Shown: piece after piece, positions 34,809 to 44,264 of the stretch
How positions within the stretch are numbered: the first letter of the stretch is position 1
Layout of the letters: the number at the start of each line of letters is the position of its first letter
Assembly: GCF_008365375.1 (NCBI RefSeq)
Contig: NZ_QOKW01000007.1
Span: forward strand, 62,001 to 126,000
DNA from: Roseomonas genomospecies 6
GTDB lineage: Bacteria; Pseudomonadota; Alphaproteobacteria; Azospirillales; Azospirillaceae
Direction: 5' to 3'
DNA: 64,000 nucleotides
Program-made: the position numbers and the translations under genes
Notes under the pieces: model-generated
Told to the model about the DNA's origin: nothing
Database searches by the model: none
Seen by the model: only the letters and a program-made list of their open reading frames with translations

Positions 34809-35474
34809 ATGACGACATCCGATTCCGGTCCGCCGCAATTTCCCAAAGGGGGGCCTCCCAAGGGAATCGCCGGGGCCATCGACGGCGATCTGGAGCCCTG
34901 CTGGCTGTGCGGCCGTTCGGTCGCCGCGCGTGCGATGTTCTGCCATTCCTGCGGGGCGGTGCAGGCGCCGCGCCCGCTCGACCATTTCACCCGGCTGGGC
35001 CTGGAGCGCCGCTTCGACATCGAACCGGAGGCGCTGGCCCGCCAGCACGCCGGTTTCTCCCGCGCCATGGACCCGGAGCGCTTCGCCGCCCGCGGCGCCC
35101 GCCAGCAGGCCAACGCCCGCGCCCAGGCCGATGCGCTGACCGAGGCTTATGAGACGTTGCGCGATCCGGTGCGCCGCGCCCGCTATCTGCTGGAGCTGCT
35201 GAACGCCCCCGCCGCGTCCATGTCCGCGGATGAGGACGAGGAGGTGGCGGCGCTCGCCCAGCGCCTGGATGCCGCTCCGGACGTGGCGGCGGTGGACCGG
35301 CTGGCCCACGATCTCGGTCAGCGTGTGGAAAGCTGCATCAAGTATCTTGCCATTGCCTTCCGCAACGGGCAGACCGACAACGCCGCGCGCATCCTCGCGC
35401 GGCTGGAGCGGTTGGAGGCGCTGGCGGCCGAATCCCGGACGCGGCGCGCTGGTCTCGCTCCGAAGAGTCCATGA
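34809..35474 (+). CDS. HscB-like J-domain protein with N-terminal zinc ribbon and lost HPD motif
   Basis: A 221-residue homologue of the Fe-S co-chaperone HscB. The N-terminus has a four-Cys ribbon (CWLC at 31-34, CHSC at 45-48), as in mitochondrial [24 protein letters not shown] and [19 protein letters not shown] align with HscB helices I and IV. Where HscB carries YHPDKF, this protein has MDPERF (residues 87-92), so His and Asp of HPD are replaced by Asp and Glu, and Hsp70 activation in the usual way is unlikely. The C-terminal three-helix domain is short of the acidic/hydrophobic IscU-binding pattern. It lies between cysteine desulfurase and ferredoxin, 140 bases after the former; iscU, iscA and hscA are absent. 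Confidence 0.8.
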   Translation: MTTSDSGPPQFPKGGPPKGIAGAIDGDLEPCWLCGRSVAARAMFCHSCGAVQAPRPLDHFTRLGLERRFDIEPEALARQHAGFSRAMDPERFAARGARQQANARAQADALTEAYETLRDPVRRARYLLELLNAPAASMSADEDEEVAALAQRLDAAPDVAAVDRLAHDLGQRVESCIKYLAIAFRNGQTDNAARILARLERLEALAAESRTRRAGLAPKSP

Positions 35475-35520
35475 TCATAACCACGGCCACACCGACGCCT
35501 TTGTTCAGGAGAGCACCCCA

Positions 35521-35850
35521 ATGCCCAAGATGACCTTCATCGAGCCGAACGGCACCCGCCGCGAGGTGGACGCCCCGCTCGGCCTGTCCGTGCTTGAGGT
35601 CGCGCACAAGAACGGCCTGGACCTGGAAGGCGCCTGCGAGGGCTCGCTCGCCTGCTCGACCTGCCACGTCATCGTGGAGCCGGAGTGGTTCGACGTGCTG
35701 AACGAGGCGTCGGAGGACGAGGAGGACATGCTCGACCTCGCCTTCGGCCTCACCAAGACCTCGCGCCTGGGCTGCCAGATCATCATCAGCGAGGAACTGG
35801 ACGGCCTGACCGTGCGCCTGCCCGGCGGCAGCAACAACGCCATGCGCTGA
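35521..35850 (+). CDS. fdx: adrenodoxin-type [2Fe-2S] ferredoxin
   Basis: Electron donor for cluster assembly; 109 residues, cytoplasmic. Ligands Cys39, Cys45, Cys48 and Cys85 in [10 protein letters not shown] and SRLGCQ; the acidic helix [15 protein letters not shown] is the partner-docking surface. This is the ISC-type ferredoxin (Fdx) found with hscBA in standard operons. ATG 35521 follows a short 46-base gap after the HscB-like gene. Confidence 0.93.
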   Translation: MPKMTFIEPNGTRREVDAPLGLSVLEVAHKNGLDLEGACEGSLACSTCHVIVEPEWFDVLNEASEDEEDMLDLAFGLTKTSRLGCQIIISEELDGLTVRLPGGSNNAMR

Positions 35851-35986
35851 CCCCCGCCGCGGCGCCTCCAGGGGTGGCCGCGGCCCGCATCCACCACCGG
35901 GAGACCGGCGCGCCACCCCGCCCGCGGGGACGGCGGCCCGGTTCCCCGGTGGTGAATTTTTTTGGAACCAGCCCATATAGGGCGTC

Positions 35987-37108
35987 ATGAATTCCCTCGG
36001 CATTTCCAAGCGTCCCCAGGACACCCGCGTGGTCGTCGCCATGTCCGGCGGCGTCGATTCCTCCGTCACCGCCGCGGTGTTGCGGGAGGAGGGCTACGAC
36101 GTGGTCGGCATCACGCTCCAGCTCTACGACCACGGCATCGCCCTGCAGAAGCCGGGCGCCTGCTGCGCCGGGCAGGACATCTACGACGCCCGCCAGGTGG
36201 CCGACCGCATCGGCATCCCGCACTATGTGCTGGATTACGAGGGCAAGTTCTCCCAGGACGTGATCGACGACTTCGCCGACACCTACCTGCGCGGCGAGAC
36301 TCCGATCCCCTGCGTGCGCTGCAACCAGCGGGTCAAGTTCCGCGACCTTCTGAACACCGCCCGCGACCTCGGCGCCGACGCGCTGGCGACCGGCCACTAC
36401 GTGCGCCGCGTCCAGGGGGCGGGCGGGGCGGAGCTTCACCGTGCCATCGATCCGGGCCGCGACCAGAGCTATTTCCTGTTCGCCACGACGCGGGAGCAGT
36501 TGGAGTTCCTGCGCTTTCCGCTGGGCGGCCTGACGAAGCCGGAAACCCGCACGCTGGCGGAGAAGCACGGTCTGGAGGTGGCGGCCAAGCCGGACAGCCA
36601 GGACATCTGCTTCGTCCCCAACGGCTCCTACGCCGACGTGGTGGCGAAGCTGCGCCCCGGCTCCGTCGAGCCCGGCGACATCGTCCATGTGGACGGGCGC
36701 GTCCTGGGCCGCCACCGCGGCGTGGTCCACTACACGGTGGGCCAGCGCAAGGGTCTGGGAATCGGCGGCATCCGGGGCGAGGAGGAGCCGCTGTTCGTCG
36801 TCCGCCTGGAGCCCGGCCAGCGCCGCGTCGTCGTCGGCCCCCGCCGCGAGCTGGCGCGCAGCGTGGTGACGATCCGCGAGGTCAACTGGCTCGGCCCCGA
36901 TCTCGCCCCCGGCGAGGGGCTGGAGGTGGAAGTGAAGCTTCGCTCCGCCCAGCCGCCGGCCCCGGCGGTGTGGCGCCCGGGTCCGGAAGGCACCGCGCAG
37001 GCCGAACTGCACGAGCCGCAATACGGCGTGGCCCCCGGCCAAGCCTGCGTCGTCTACCAGGGCGACCGGGTGCTGGGCGGCGGCTGGATCGCCGGCACGG
37101 GAGCCTGA
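35987..37108 (+). CDS. mnmA: tRNA-specific 2-thiouridylase
   Basis: Thiolates U34 of tRNA-Lys, -Glu and -Gln using ATP and persulfide from the cysteine desulfurase; 373 residues. PP-loop [17 protein letters not shown], the catalytic Cys in [13 protein letters not shown] and the second in [17 protein letters not shown], with the C-terminal beta-barrel after residue 220. It follows the Fe-S/sulfur block by 136 bases; the shared sulfur source makes a functional link likely. ATG 35987 with AGGG upstream. Confidence 0.95.
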   Translation: MNSLGISKRPQDTRVVVAMSGGVDSSVTAAVLREEGYDVVGITLQLYDHGIALQKPGACCAGQDIYDARQVADRIGIPHYVLDYEGKFSQDVIDDFADTYLRGETPIPCVRCNQRVKFRDLLNTARDLGADALATGHYVRRVQGAGGAELHRAIDPGRDQSYFLFATTREQLEFLRFPLGGLTKPETRTLAEKHGLEVAAKPDSQDICFVPNGSYADVVAKLRPGSVEPGDIVHVDGRVLGRHRGVVHYTVGQRKGLGIGGIRGEEEPLFVVRLEPGQRRVVVGPRRELARSVVTIREVNWLGPDLAPGEGLEVEVKLRSAQPPAPAVWRPGPEGTAQAELHEPQYGVAPGQACVVYQGDRVLGGGWIAGTGA

Positions 37109-37140
37109 CGAAAACTTCGCAGAAAAGTGAAATTTCAGCG

Positions 37141-37169
37141 TTGACACCCCGATCCCGCTGGAATACATA
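37141..37169 (+). promoter_or_regulatory. tRNA-Met promoter
   Basis: Perfect TTGACA (37141-37146), 17-base spacer and TACATA (37164-37169), 72 bases upstream of the tRNA. Strong consensus for a stable RNA. Confidence 0.8.
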
Positions 37170-37241
37170 AGCGGCCCCGGCACGAACCGCGGCGGCCAAC
37201 ACCGAAACGGACCGCGCCGGACCATGATGGTAAGCCACGAT

Positions 37242-37316
37242 GGCAGCGTAGCTCAGTGGTAGAGCAGGGGAATCATAATCCCTTGGTCGGGGGTTCAAAT
37301 CCCTCCGCTGCTACCA
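37242..37316 (+). tRNA. tRNA-Met (CAT)
   Basis: A 75-base cloverleaf: acceptor GGCAGCG with CGCTGCT, D-arm AGCTCAGTGGTAGAGC, anticodon stem GGGGA/TCCCT with loop ATCATAA (anticodon CAT at 34-36), T-arm GGGGGTTCAAATCCCTC, discriminator A and encoded CCA. The first pair is G-U. It is the elongator type by D-arm; the lysidine tRNA-Ile(CAT) would need other identity bases, so tRNA-Met is favoured. Confidence 0.9.
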
Positions 37317-37371
37317 TCATTGCAGTCCTCCCGACTGCACTGGAAGCCCCGCACAGGATAACCTGCGCGGG

Positions 37372-37893
37372 GCTTATCAGTTTTTCGATCAGCCCGAACG
37401 CCTTGACTTGGGTCTGGCCCCGCCGCTCCTCGGGATGCACATCGACGCGGGCGATCAGAGCCCGGACGGCATTCATCGCTTCCTGACGAGCGTCGTCGTT
37501 CACGAAGGCGTCCTCGCCCAGCCGGGCGATCTGCTTGTCGGGAACGGCCGTGACGATGCCTCCCGGCGGCGTTCCGGTGGTCACCAGGACGTCACCGAGG
37601 CGGAGCAGAGCCTTTTGGCCACCTTGCCGGCGTTGCTCTCGACCTCGTAGAGCCGATGGAGCCAGCCGCCACGCCGTCTTGCCGTCGATGGCGATCACCT
37701 CGGCGGGGGCGTCGGTCAGGGCGGCGACCCAGGCCACGAAGCAGCGCTGGAAGTGCTCGGCGTCCAGCGTGGCGAAGATGTCGCCCAGTTGGTCATGCGA
37801 CGGAGTTCCGTGGGCAAAGGCCCGGAACCGGCGCAGAAACGCCAACTTTCTCGTCCCAAAGCGGGCGACTGTGTCGATGCCCAGGCGCCGCAT
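37372..37893 (-). pseudogene. decayed mobile element: ISAs1-type transposase fragment joined to a probable serine-recombinase tail
   Basis: One open frame (to 37932) combines two unrelated pieces. The first (37893-37651) has RRFRAFAHGTPSHDQLGDIF, ATLDAEHFQRCFVAWVAAL and VIAIDGKTAWR, the N-terminus of ISAs1-family DDE transposases, without the rest of the enzyme. The second (37623-37372) has PDKQIARLGEDAFVNDDARQ and AMNAVRALIARVDVHPEE, which resembles the C-terminal segment of large serine recombinases, an inference by pattern. Neither part is complete. The last residues (AEGFEPPTKGL) are the antisense of the tRNA-Met 3' end, so the frame is not a gene. Confidence 0.65.
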
Positions 37894-38033
37894 CGATTCA
37901 GAACTCCGACCCGCTGTCACGCACTCCTCCACCCGATTGCCCCGTTCCCCCGGCCAACCCCCTTAGGCAGTCCCCGTTGCTTTCGCGCGGGGCATCTGTT
38001 AAGCCGCGCCGTGCCTCACGGACGCGAGAACTC

Positions 38034-39269
38034 ATGGCCTTCCCCTTGTCACAGCGCGACTCCGCACGGGGAATTCCCGATGCGGTTCTGGCGGGTCTGG
38101 CCGGCGTGACGGCGGCGGCGCTCGGCCCGCTGGCGGCCATGGCGCCGCGCGGGCTGCCGGTTTGGGCCATTTTGATCGCTCTGATCGCGCTGGCCGGGTT
38201 GACCCGCCGCGGCGCCCTGGGACGGTTGCAACGGGCGATGCCCGGCACGGCGGTGGTCCTGGCCTTCCTGGCGCTGGCTTCCCTGTCCATCCTGTGGAGC
38301 CCGTCGCCGCGTGCCGGCCTGACGGTGGTGGAAATCGGCTACATCGGTCTCGGCGCGCTGGCGGGCGGAGCGTGGCTGTCCTCCCTGCCGGGGGTGGAGG
38401 CGCGGCGGCTGACCGGCCTGTTCCTTTTTGGGATCTTTGCGGGCGTCCTGCTGTTTGCGGTGGAAGCGGCGCTGGATTTTCCGCTGCACCGTTGGTGGAA
38501 CCACGTCCCCGCGGGCGTGGAGATCGCCGAGAGCAACGTGCCGAAGCGCACCGCGGTGCTTCTCTGCCTGCTGGTCTGGCCGGCGGCCATGGCGCTCGAC
38601 CGGGCCGGGCGGCGCGGGGCGGCGTTTCTGCTTCCGGCGATCTTCGCGGCGGCCTGCCTTCTGCTGACCAGCCGGTCGGCCATGCTGGGGGTGGCCGCCG
38701 GCGGCGCGGCCTTCGCGCTGGCCCTCCGGTCGCCGCGGCTGGTCCGCGGGGCCTTGGCGGCGGTCCTGACCGTCGCCTTCGTCTTCGTCCTGCCGCTGGT
38801 GCTGCTGTTCGACCGTGTGCTGAACCTGGACGGGGCCGATTGGCTGTTTCCGTCGGCCCGGCACCGGGTGGAGATTTGGGGCATGGCCGCCGACCGCGCG
38901 CTGGAAACGCCTTTTGTCGGGCAAGGCATCGACGCCTCCCGCGCGCTGGACCCGGAAAGGGCGGTGTCCCGCTTCGGTACGTTGACCGACAGTCTGCTGC
39001 CGCTGCACCCCCACAACGCCTTTCTGCAAATCTGGCTGGAACTGGGCGCCTTGGGGGCGGCGCTGGCGCTGGCGGCGGCGCTGCTGCTCCTGCTCGGCAC
39101 GGGGCGGTTCGAGCGGCGGCTGCAACCCTTCGCGCTGGCGCTCTTCGCCTCCGGCCTCGCCATGGCGAGCACGGCCTACGGCATCTGGCAGGCGTGGTGG
39201 ATGGGCGGGATGCTGGCCGCCGGGCTGATGCTGCGGCTGGCCGCCCGCACCCCGGCGGGTGGCGAATGA
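38034..39269 (+). CDS. O-antigen ligase-like polytopic membrane protein
   Basis: A 411-residue inner-membrane protein with about ten to twelve hydrophobic segments and one long periplasmic loop containing LDGADWLFPSARHRVEIWGMA and LLPLHPHNAFLQIWLELG. The HxHN and preceding Arg are the signature of Wzy_C/WaaL ligases that attach O-antigen or other glycans. ATG 38034 starts the first membrane segment. Overlaps the following heptosyltransferase gene by ATGA, supporting a lipopolysaccharide role. Confidence 0.85.
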   Translation: MAFPLSQRDSARGIPDAVLAGLAGVTAAALGPLAAMAPRGLPVWAILIALIALAGLTRRGALGRLQRAMPGTAVVLAFLALASLSILWSPSPRAGLTVVEIGYIGLGALAGGAWLSSLPGVEARRLTGLFLFGIFAGVLLFAVEAALDFPLHRWWNHVPAGVEIAESNVPKRTAVLLCLLVWPAAMALDRAGRRGAAFLLPAIFAAACLLLTSRSAMLGVAAGGAAFALALRSPRLVRGALAAVLTVAFVFVLPLVLLFDRVLNLDGADWLFPSARHRVEIWGMAADRALETPFVGQGIDASRALDPERAVSRFGTLTDSLLPLHPHNAFLQIWLELGALGAALALAAALLLLLGTGRFERRLQPFALALFASGLAMASTAYGIWQAWWMGGMLAAGLMLRLAARTPAGGE

Positions 39270-40258
39270 CGGTGGCGAGCGGCAATGGGAGCGGCCCCGA
39301 GAGCGGCCCCGAGAGCGGCAGCAGGGCGCGCCGCCGCGTCCTGGTCATCAAGCTGGGAGCCTTCGGCGACTTCTTCCTGGCCCAGACCGCCTTCTCGGCG
39401 ATCCGGCGGCACCACGGCGGCGACCATCTGGCGCTGCTGACCCTGCCGTCCCTGGCCCCGCTCGCCCGCCTCAGCGGCCTGTTCGACGAGGTTCTGGAGG
39501 ACCCGCGCGAGCGGTCCATCGGCGCTTACATGCGCATCCGCCGGCTGCTGCGCGCCGGACGCTTCGACCGGGTCTACGACCTCCAGGCGCAGCGGCGCAC
39601 CGACCGCTATTGGTGGCTGCTCGCTCCCGGCCCCTGGCCGGAATGGTCGGGAACGGCCTGGGGCGCCTCGCATCGCGACCATTATCCGGGCCGCCGCAAG
39701 GTGCCGGTGATCGAACGCTACACCCGGCAACTGGCCCCTTTCGGCATCGTGCCGGACGCGGTGCCGGACCTGTCCTGGCTCGACGCCGACACCAGCGGAT
39801 TCGGCATCCCGGCGCCCTACGCTCTGCTCATCCCCGGTTCCTCCCCCGGACGGCCCGACAAGCGCTGGCCGTTGGAGCGCTACGGCGAGCTGGCGCGGGC
39901 GCTGGCCGCGCGCGGGATCACGCCGGTGGTGCTGGGAACGGCCATCGAGGCGGAGCTTGCGCAGGCCCTCGCCGCCGCCTGTCCGCAGGCGGTGGACCTG
40001 ACCAGCCGGACCAGCGTGCCGCAGATCGCCGGGCTGGCCCGCCGGGCCTGGGCGACGGTGGGCAACGACACCGGTCCGACCCATCTGGTCGCCGCCATCG
40101 GCTGCCCGACCCTGGGGCTGTACTGTGACGCCTCCGTCCCCATCCACGCCAACGGGCCGCGCATGGTCATCCACCACCGGCCCGTTTTCGCGGACATGGA
40201 TGTGGCGGGCGTGCTCGCGGCCATGGACGATCTGACCCGCCAACGCCCGAACGACTGA
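39266..40258 (+). CDS. glycosyltransferase family 9 (heptosyltransferase-like)
   Basis: Probably transfers a sugar from an ADP-heptose-type donor to lipopolysaccharide core; 330 residues. GT9 signatures are VLVIKLGAFGDFFLAQTAF, LLIPGSSPGRPDKRWPLERY and WATVGNDTGPTHLVAAIGCP. Residues 6-17 are a Gly-Pro-Glu-Ser repeat encoded by two copies of a 12-bp unit. Couples with the O-antigen ligase-like gene. Exact acceptor unknown. Confidence 0.9.
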   Translation: MTVASGNGSGPESGPESGSRARRRVLVIKLGAFGDFFLAQTAFSAIRRHHGGDHLALLTLPSLAPLARLSGLFDEVLEDPRERSIGAYMRIRRLLRAGRFDRVYDLQAQRRTDRYWWLLAPGPWPEWSGTAWGASHRDHYPGRRKVPVIERYTRQLAPFGIVPDAVPDLSWLDADTSGFGIPAPYALLIPGSSPGRPDKRWPLERYGELARALAARGITPVVLGTAIEAELAQALAAACPQAVDLTSRTSVPQIAGLARRAWATVGNDTGPTHLVAAIGCPTLGLYCDASVPIHANGPRMVIHHRPVFADMDVAGVLAAMDDLTRQRPND

Positions 40259-40263
40259 CCCGC

Positions 40264-41337
40264 TCAGCCCGAGCGGGCCGGTGGGGACCGGAGCCGGGCC
40301 AACGCCCAGCCGGCGGCATCGCGCACCACCTCGCTCAGGTCGTCCAGCAGGCGTTCGGCCACCTGCTCGGCCACCGCGACGTGGCGGGCGTCGCCGCTGT
40401 TGCCCAAGGCCACCAGCACGTTGCGCACGAAGCGGTCACGCCCGATCCGCTTGATGGGGGAGCCGCTGAAGACCTGCCGGAAACCCGCGTCGTCCAACTG
40501 CGCCAGATCGGCCAGACGCGGCGCCGTCAGCTCCGCCCGCGGCAGGAAGGCCGCCTCGCGGGAGCGTTGGGCGAACTTGTTCCAGGGGCAGGCGGCCAGG
40601 CAATCGTCGCAGCCGTAGATGCGGTTGCCCATCAGCGGGCGCAGGTCTTCGGGGATCGGCCCCTTGTGCTCGATGGTCAGGTAGGAGATGCAGCGCCGCG
40701 CGTCCAACTGGTTGGGGGCCGGAAAGGCGGCGGTGGGGCAGGCGTCCAGACAGCGGCGGCACTGGCCGCAGCGGTCCACCCCCGGCGGGTCGGGCGGAAG
40801 CTCCAGCGTCGTGTAGACCTCCCCCAGGAACAGCCAGGAGCCGTGGGTGCGCGACACGAGGTTGGTGTGCTTGCCCTGCCAGCCCAGCCCGGCCTTCTCG
40901 GCCAGCGGCTTTTCCATCACCGGGGCGGTGTCCACGAAGACCTTCAGCTCCGCCTTGAAGCGGTGGGCCATCCATTGGCCCAGCGTCTTCAGCCGGCCCT
41001 TGATGAGGTCGTGGTAATCGCGGTTCCGCGCGTAGACCGACACGATTCCCCGGTCGGGATGCGCCAGCAGGGCGCGCGGGTCCTCCGCCGGGGCGTAGCT
41101 GGTGCCGAGCGCGATGACGGTGCGCGCCTCCGGCCACAGGGACTGGGGATGGACGCGGCGGTCGGCCTTGTCCTCCATCCAGCCCATGTCGCCGTGCCGC
41201 CCCTGGCGCAGGAACTCGGCCAACCGCTCCTTGGCCTCCTCGCCCAGCTCCGCCCGCGCGAAACCGACCGCGTCGAAGCCCAGCGACAGGGCGCGGTCGC
41301 GGATCGCTTCACGGATGGAGGTGTCTTGGTCGGGCAT
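40264..41337 (-). CDS. queG: epoxyqueuosine reductase
   Basis: Last step of queuosine synthesis: cobalamin- and Fe-S-dependent reduction of epoxyqueuosine in tRNA; 357 residues. Two 4Fe-4S motifs: [12 protein letters not shown] and [36 protein letters not shown] contains the substrate residues and the catalytic Asp. ATG 41337 begins the domain. Separated from queF by a 191-base gap filled with nested palindromes. Confidence 0.95.
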   Translation of the reverse strand: MPDQDTSIREAIRDRALSLGFDAVGFARAELGEEAKERLAEFLRQGRHGDMGWMEDKADRRVHPQSLWPEARTVIALGTSYAPAEDPRALLAHPDRGIVSVYARNRDYHDLIKGRLKTLGQWMAHRFKAELKVFVDTAPVMEKPLAEKAGLGWQGKHTNLVSRTHGSWLFLGEVYTTLELPPDPPGVDRCGQCRRCLDACPTAAFPAPNQLDARRCISYLTIEHKGPIPEDLRPLMGNRIYGCDDCLAACPWNKFAQRSREAAFLPRAELTAPRLADLAQLDDAGFRQVFSGSPIKRIGRDRFVRNVLVALGNSGDARHVAVAEQVAERLLDDLSEVVRDAAGWALARLRSPPARSG

Positions 41338-41370
41338 GGTGGTGTTTTGACCGTGTGGGAGGCGGAAGCG

Positions 41371-41512
41371 CCCCTCTCCCGTCCCGGGAGAGGGAAGGGA
41401 CCCGCGCACCACGCGGGAAGGGTGAGGGTGCCTCCGGGGATCAGCGCCCCGATCCTTGCGCGACCCTCACCCGGCCGCTTCGCGGCCACCCTCTCCCGGG
41501 ACGGGAGAGGGG
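41371..41512. repeat. 142-bp nested inverted repeat between queF and queG (repeat C)
   Basis: The outer arms (41371-41394, 41489-41512) are 24-base perfect reverse complements, each itself palindromic (CTCTCCCGTCCCGGGAGAG type). Inner arms GGGTGAGGGT (41420-41429) and ACCCTCACCC (41463-41472) also match exactly. The element could fold into a cruciform or long RNA hairpin, and by composition belongs to the dispersed family. Confidence 0.85.
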
Positions 41513-41528
41513 GCAGAGTGAATGAGGA

Positions 41529-41993
41529 TCAGCCGCGGCCACGGTAGGTCTGGACGTCCTGCGGCGGAATCCACACGCCCTTCGGCGGCTCGCCGGTGGC
41601 GTAGAACACGTCGATGGGGATGCCACCGCGCGGGTACCAATAGCCGCCGATGCGCAGCCACACCGGCTTCAGCTCCTCCACCAGACGCTTGCCGATGCCG
41701 ACCGTGCAGGCCTCGTGGAAGGCGCCGTGGTTGCGGAAGCTGGTCAGGAACAGCTTGAGCGACTTCGACTCCACCAGCCAGTCGCCGGGCACATAGTCGA
41801 TGACCAGATGGGCGAAATCCGGCTGGCCGGTGATCGGGCAGAGCGAGGTGAATTCCGGCGCGGTGAAGCGCACGACGTAGCTCTCACCGGGGTTCGGGTT
41901 CGGCACGCGCTCCAGCACCGCCTCTTCCGGCGTCTTCGGCTGGACCGTGGCGCCGCCGAGCTGCGTCAGGCCGGAATAGATGCTCTCAGACAT
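41529..41993 (-). CDS. queF: 7-cyano-7-deazaguanine reductase
   Basis: NADPH-dependent reduction of preQ0 to preQ1, supplying Tgt; unimodular QueF, 154 residues. Cys in [14 protein letters not shown] and the following Asp are catalytic, [20 protein letters not shown] binds NADPH. Start at 41993 overlaps the tgt 3' end by eight bases, so coupling is tight. Confidence 0.95.
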   Translation of the reverse strand: MSESIYSGLTQLGGATVQPKTPEEAVLERVPNPNPGESYVVRFTAPEFTSLCPITGQPDFAHLVIDYVPGDWLVESKSLKLFLTSFRNHGAFHEACTVGIGKRLVEELKPVWLRIGGYWYPRGGIPIDVFYATGEPPKGVWIPPQDVQTYRGRG

Positions 41994-43188
41994 CGATCGA
42001 TTCCTTTTTCGCGGGCTTTGCCGGCTTGGCCGGCTTCACCTTCAGGGCGGCCAGAGGGTCCTCGGTCGCCGGGACGTCGCCTTCGTTCAGGCGGGCCTCC
42101 AGCGCGCCCGCGACCTCTTCGAAGCGGCCCTCCTCGATGGCCTGCCGAAGCTCGGCCATCAGGTCCTGGTAGTAATGCAGGTTGTGCCAGGTCAGCAGCA
42201 TCGGCCCCAGCATCTCGCCCGCCTTGAACAGGTGATGCAGATAGGCGCGGCTGTGGTTCCGGCAAGCCGGGCAGCCGCATTCCTCGTCGAGCGGGCGCTC
42301 GTCGTGGGCGTGGCGGGCGTTGCGGATGTTGATGGTGCCGCGCCTCACGAAGGCCTGACCCGTGCGGCCCGAGCGGGTGGGCATCACGCAGTCGAACATG
42401 TCCACGCCGCGCCGCACCGCCCCGATCAGGTCGCTGGGACGGCCCACGCCCATCAGGTAGCGCGGGCGATCCTTGACCATCAGCGGCTCGGTGAAGTCGA
42501 GCACGGTGAACATCGTCTCCTGGCCTTCGCCGACGGCCAGCCCGCCGATGGCGTAGCCGTCGAAGCCGACGTCGGTCAGGGCCGCCACGCTCTCCGCCCG
42601 CAGGTCCGCGTAGACACCGCCCTGCACGATGCCGAACAGGCCGTAGCCGGGCCGCTCGACGAAGGCGTCCTTGCTGCGCTTCGCCCAGCGCATCGACAGG
42701 CGCATGGAACTTGCCGCCTGGGCCTCCGTCGCCGGGAAGGGGGTGCACTCGTCCAGGCACATGGTGATGTTGCTGTCCAGCAGATGCTGGATCTGGATGG
42801 AGCGTTCCGGCGTCAGGTGGTGCTTGCTGCCGTCGAGGTGGGATTTGAAGGTCACCCCCTCCTCGGTCATGGTGCGCAGGTCCGACAGGGACATGACCTG
42901 GAAGCCGCCGCTGTCCGTCAGGATCGGCTTGTCCCAGTTCATGAAGCGGTGCAGCCCGCCCAACTGGCCGACGCGCTCCGCCGTGGGGCGCAGCATCAGA
43001 TGGTAGGTGTTGCCGAGCAGGATTTCCGCGCCGGTGGATTTCACCGCGTCGCTGGTCATCGCCTTGACCGTGGCGGCGGTGCCCACGGGCATGAAGGCCG
43101 GCGTGTTGATGACGCCGTGCGCGGTGGACACCCGCCCGCGCCGGGCGCGCCCGTCGGTCTTCAGAAGCTCGAACCCGATCCCGGTCAT
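41986..43188 (-). CDS. tgt: tRNA-guanine transglycosylase
   Basis: Exchanges G34 for preQ1 in GUN-anticodon tRNAs; 400 residues. Substrate loop [11 protein letters not shown], catalytic Asp in [17 protein letters not shown], zinc set [18 protein letters not shown] lysine/proline C-terminal tail ([11 protein letters not shown]) is an extra, variable extension. The start ATG (43186-43188) is shared with the queA stop (TGATG). The open frame continues far upstream inside queA and is not used. Confidence 0.96.
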   Translation of the reverse strand: MTGIGFELLKTDGRARRGRVSTAHGVINTPAFMPVGTAATVKAMTSDAVKSTGAEILLGNTYHLMLRPTAERVGQLGGLHRFMNWDKPILTDSGGFQVMSLSDLRTMTEEGVTFKSHLDGSKHHLTPERSIQIQHLLDSNITMCLDECTPFPATEAQAASSMRLSMRWAKRSKDAFVERPGYGLFGIVQGGVYADLRAESVAALTDVGFDGYAIGGLAVGEGQETMFTVLDFTEPLMVKDRPRYLMGVGRPSDLIGAVRRGVDMFDCVMPTRSGRTGQAFVRRGTINIRNARHAHDERPLDEECGCPACRNHSRAYLHHLFKAGEMLGPMLLTWHNLHYYQDLMAELRQAIEEGRFEEVAGALEARLNEGDVPATEDPLAALKVKPAKPAKPAKKESIDV

Positions 43189-44207
43189 CACACCCTCCGG
43201 AGCAGCGACGCATCGCCGTAGCTGAAGAAACGGTAGCCCTGGCCGATGGCGTGCGCGTAGGCCGCCTTCATCCGGTCCATGCCCGCGAAGGCGCAGACCA
43301 GCATGAACAGGGTGGAGCGGGGCAGGTGGAAGTTGGTCACCAGAAGGTCCACGATCTTGAAGCGGTAGCCGGGGGTGATGAAGATGTCGGTGTCGCCGCT
43401 GAAGGGCCGGATCGTTCCGTCCTCCAGCCCCGCCGTCTCCAGGATGCGCAGCGCCGTGGTGCCGACCGACACGATCCGCCCGCCCGCGGCGCGGGTGGCG
43501 TTGATGGCCTCCGCCGTCTCCGCGGAGACTTCGCCCCACTCGCTGTGCATCCGGTGGTCGGCGATATCGTCCACCTTGACCGGCAGGAAGGTCCCGGCCC
43601 CGACATGAAGCGTCACCGGCACGCGGCGGATGCCGCGCGCGTCGAGCGCCGCCAGAAGCTCCGGCGTGAAGTGCAGCCCGGCGGTGGGGGCGGCCACGGC
43701 GCCCTCGCGCGCGGCGAAGACGGTCTGGTAGTCCGCCGCGTCCTGCTCGTCCGCCGCGCGCCGGATGTAGGGGGGCAGGGGCATCCGGCCATGGCGGTGC
43801 AGCGCCTCCATCAGCGCCGCCCCGCCCTTGGAGAAGCGCAGCCGCACCTCCATGCCGTCCTTGGCGACGACCTCCGCGGCGAAATCGTCCGCGATGGCGA
43901 TCACGTCGCCGGGCTTCAGCCGTTTGCCGGGGCGGGCGAAGGTCGCCCATTCCCGCTCGCCCTCGCGCTTGTGGAGGGTGATCTCCACCCGCACCTCGCC
44001 GCGCCGGCCATCGAGGCGGGCGGGGATGACGCGGGTGTCGTTCACGACCATCAGGTCGCCCGGCTCCAGCAGGGCGGGCAGGTCGCGCACGATGCGGTCG
44101 TGCAGACGCTCCGCCACGTCCAGCAGACGGGCGGCGTCACGCGGCTTGGCCGGATGCTCGGCGATGCGGTCCGGCGGAAGGTCGAAGTCGAAATCGGCGG
44201 TCTTCAT
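43188..44207 (-). CDS. queA: SAM:tRNA ribosyltransferase-isomerase
   Basis: Adds the epoxycyclopentanediol from S-adenosylmethionine to preQ1-tRNA; 339 residues. Family motifs: [58 protein letters not shown] and GTTALRILE. First gene of the que operon, 57 bases downstream of the AarF kinase on the same strand. Confidence 0.96.
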   Translation of the reverse strand: MKTADFDFDLPPDRIAEHPAKPRDAARLLDVAERLHDRIVRDLPALLEPGDLMVVNDTRVIPARLDGRRGEVRVEITLHKREGEREWATFARPGKRLKPGDVIAIADDFAAEVVAKDGMEVRLRFSKGGAALMEALHRHGRMPLPPYIRRAADEQDAADYQTVFAAREGAVAAPTAGLHFTPELLAALDARGIRRVPVTLHVGAGTFLPVKVDDIADHRMHSEWGEVSAETAEAINATRAAGGRIVSVGTTALRILETAGLEDGTIRPFSGDTDIFITPGYRFKIVDLLVTNFHLPRSTLFMLVCAFAGMDRMKAAYAHAIGQGYRFFSYGDASLLRRV

Positions 44208-44264
44208 GGGAGCCGCTCGTATAGACCAAAGCGGTGGGACGGGGGAAGCATTACGAGTCGGCAC

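Noticed and set aside
37273..37371. Coding continuation of the mobile relic into the tRNA
   Set aside because: AEGFEPPTKGL is the familiar antisense translation of a tRNA 3' half.
43189..43950. Upstream extension of the tgt frame
   Set aside because: It lies within queA in another frame, and TGATG overlap fixes the tgt start at 43188.
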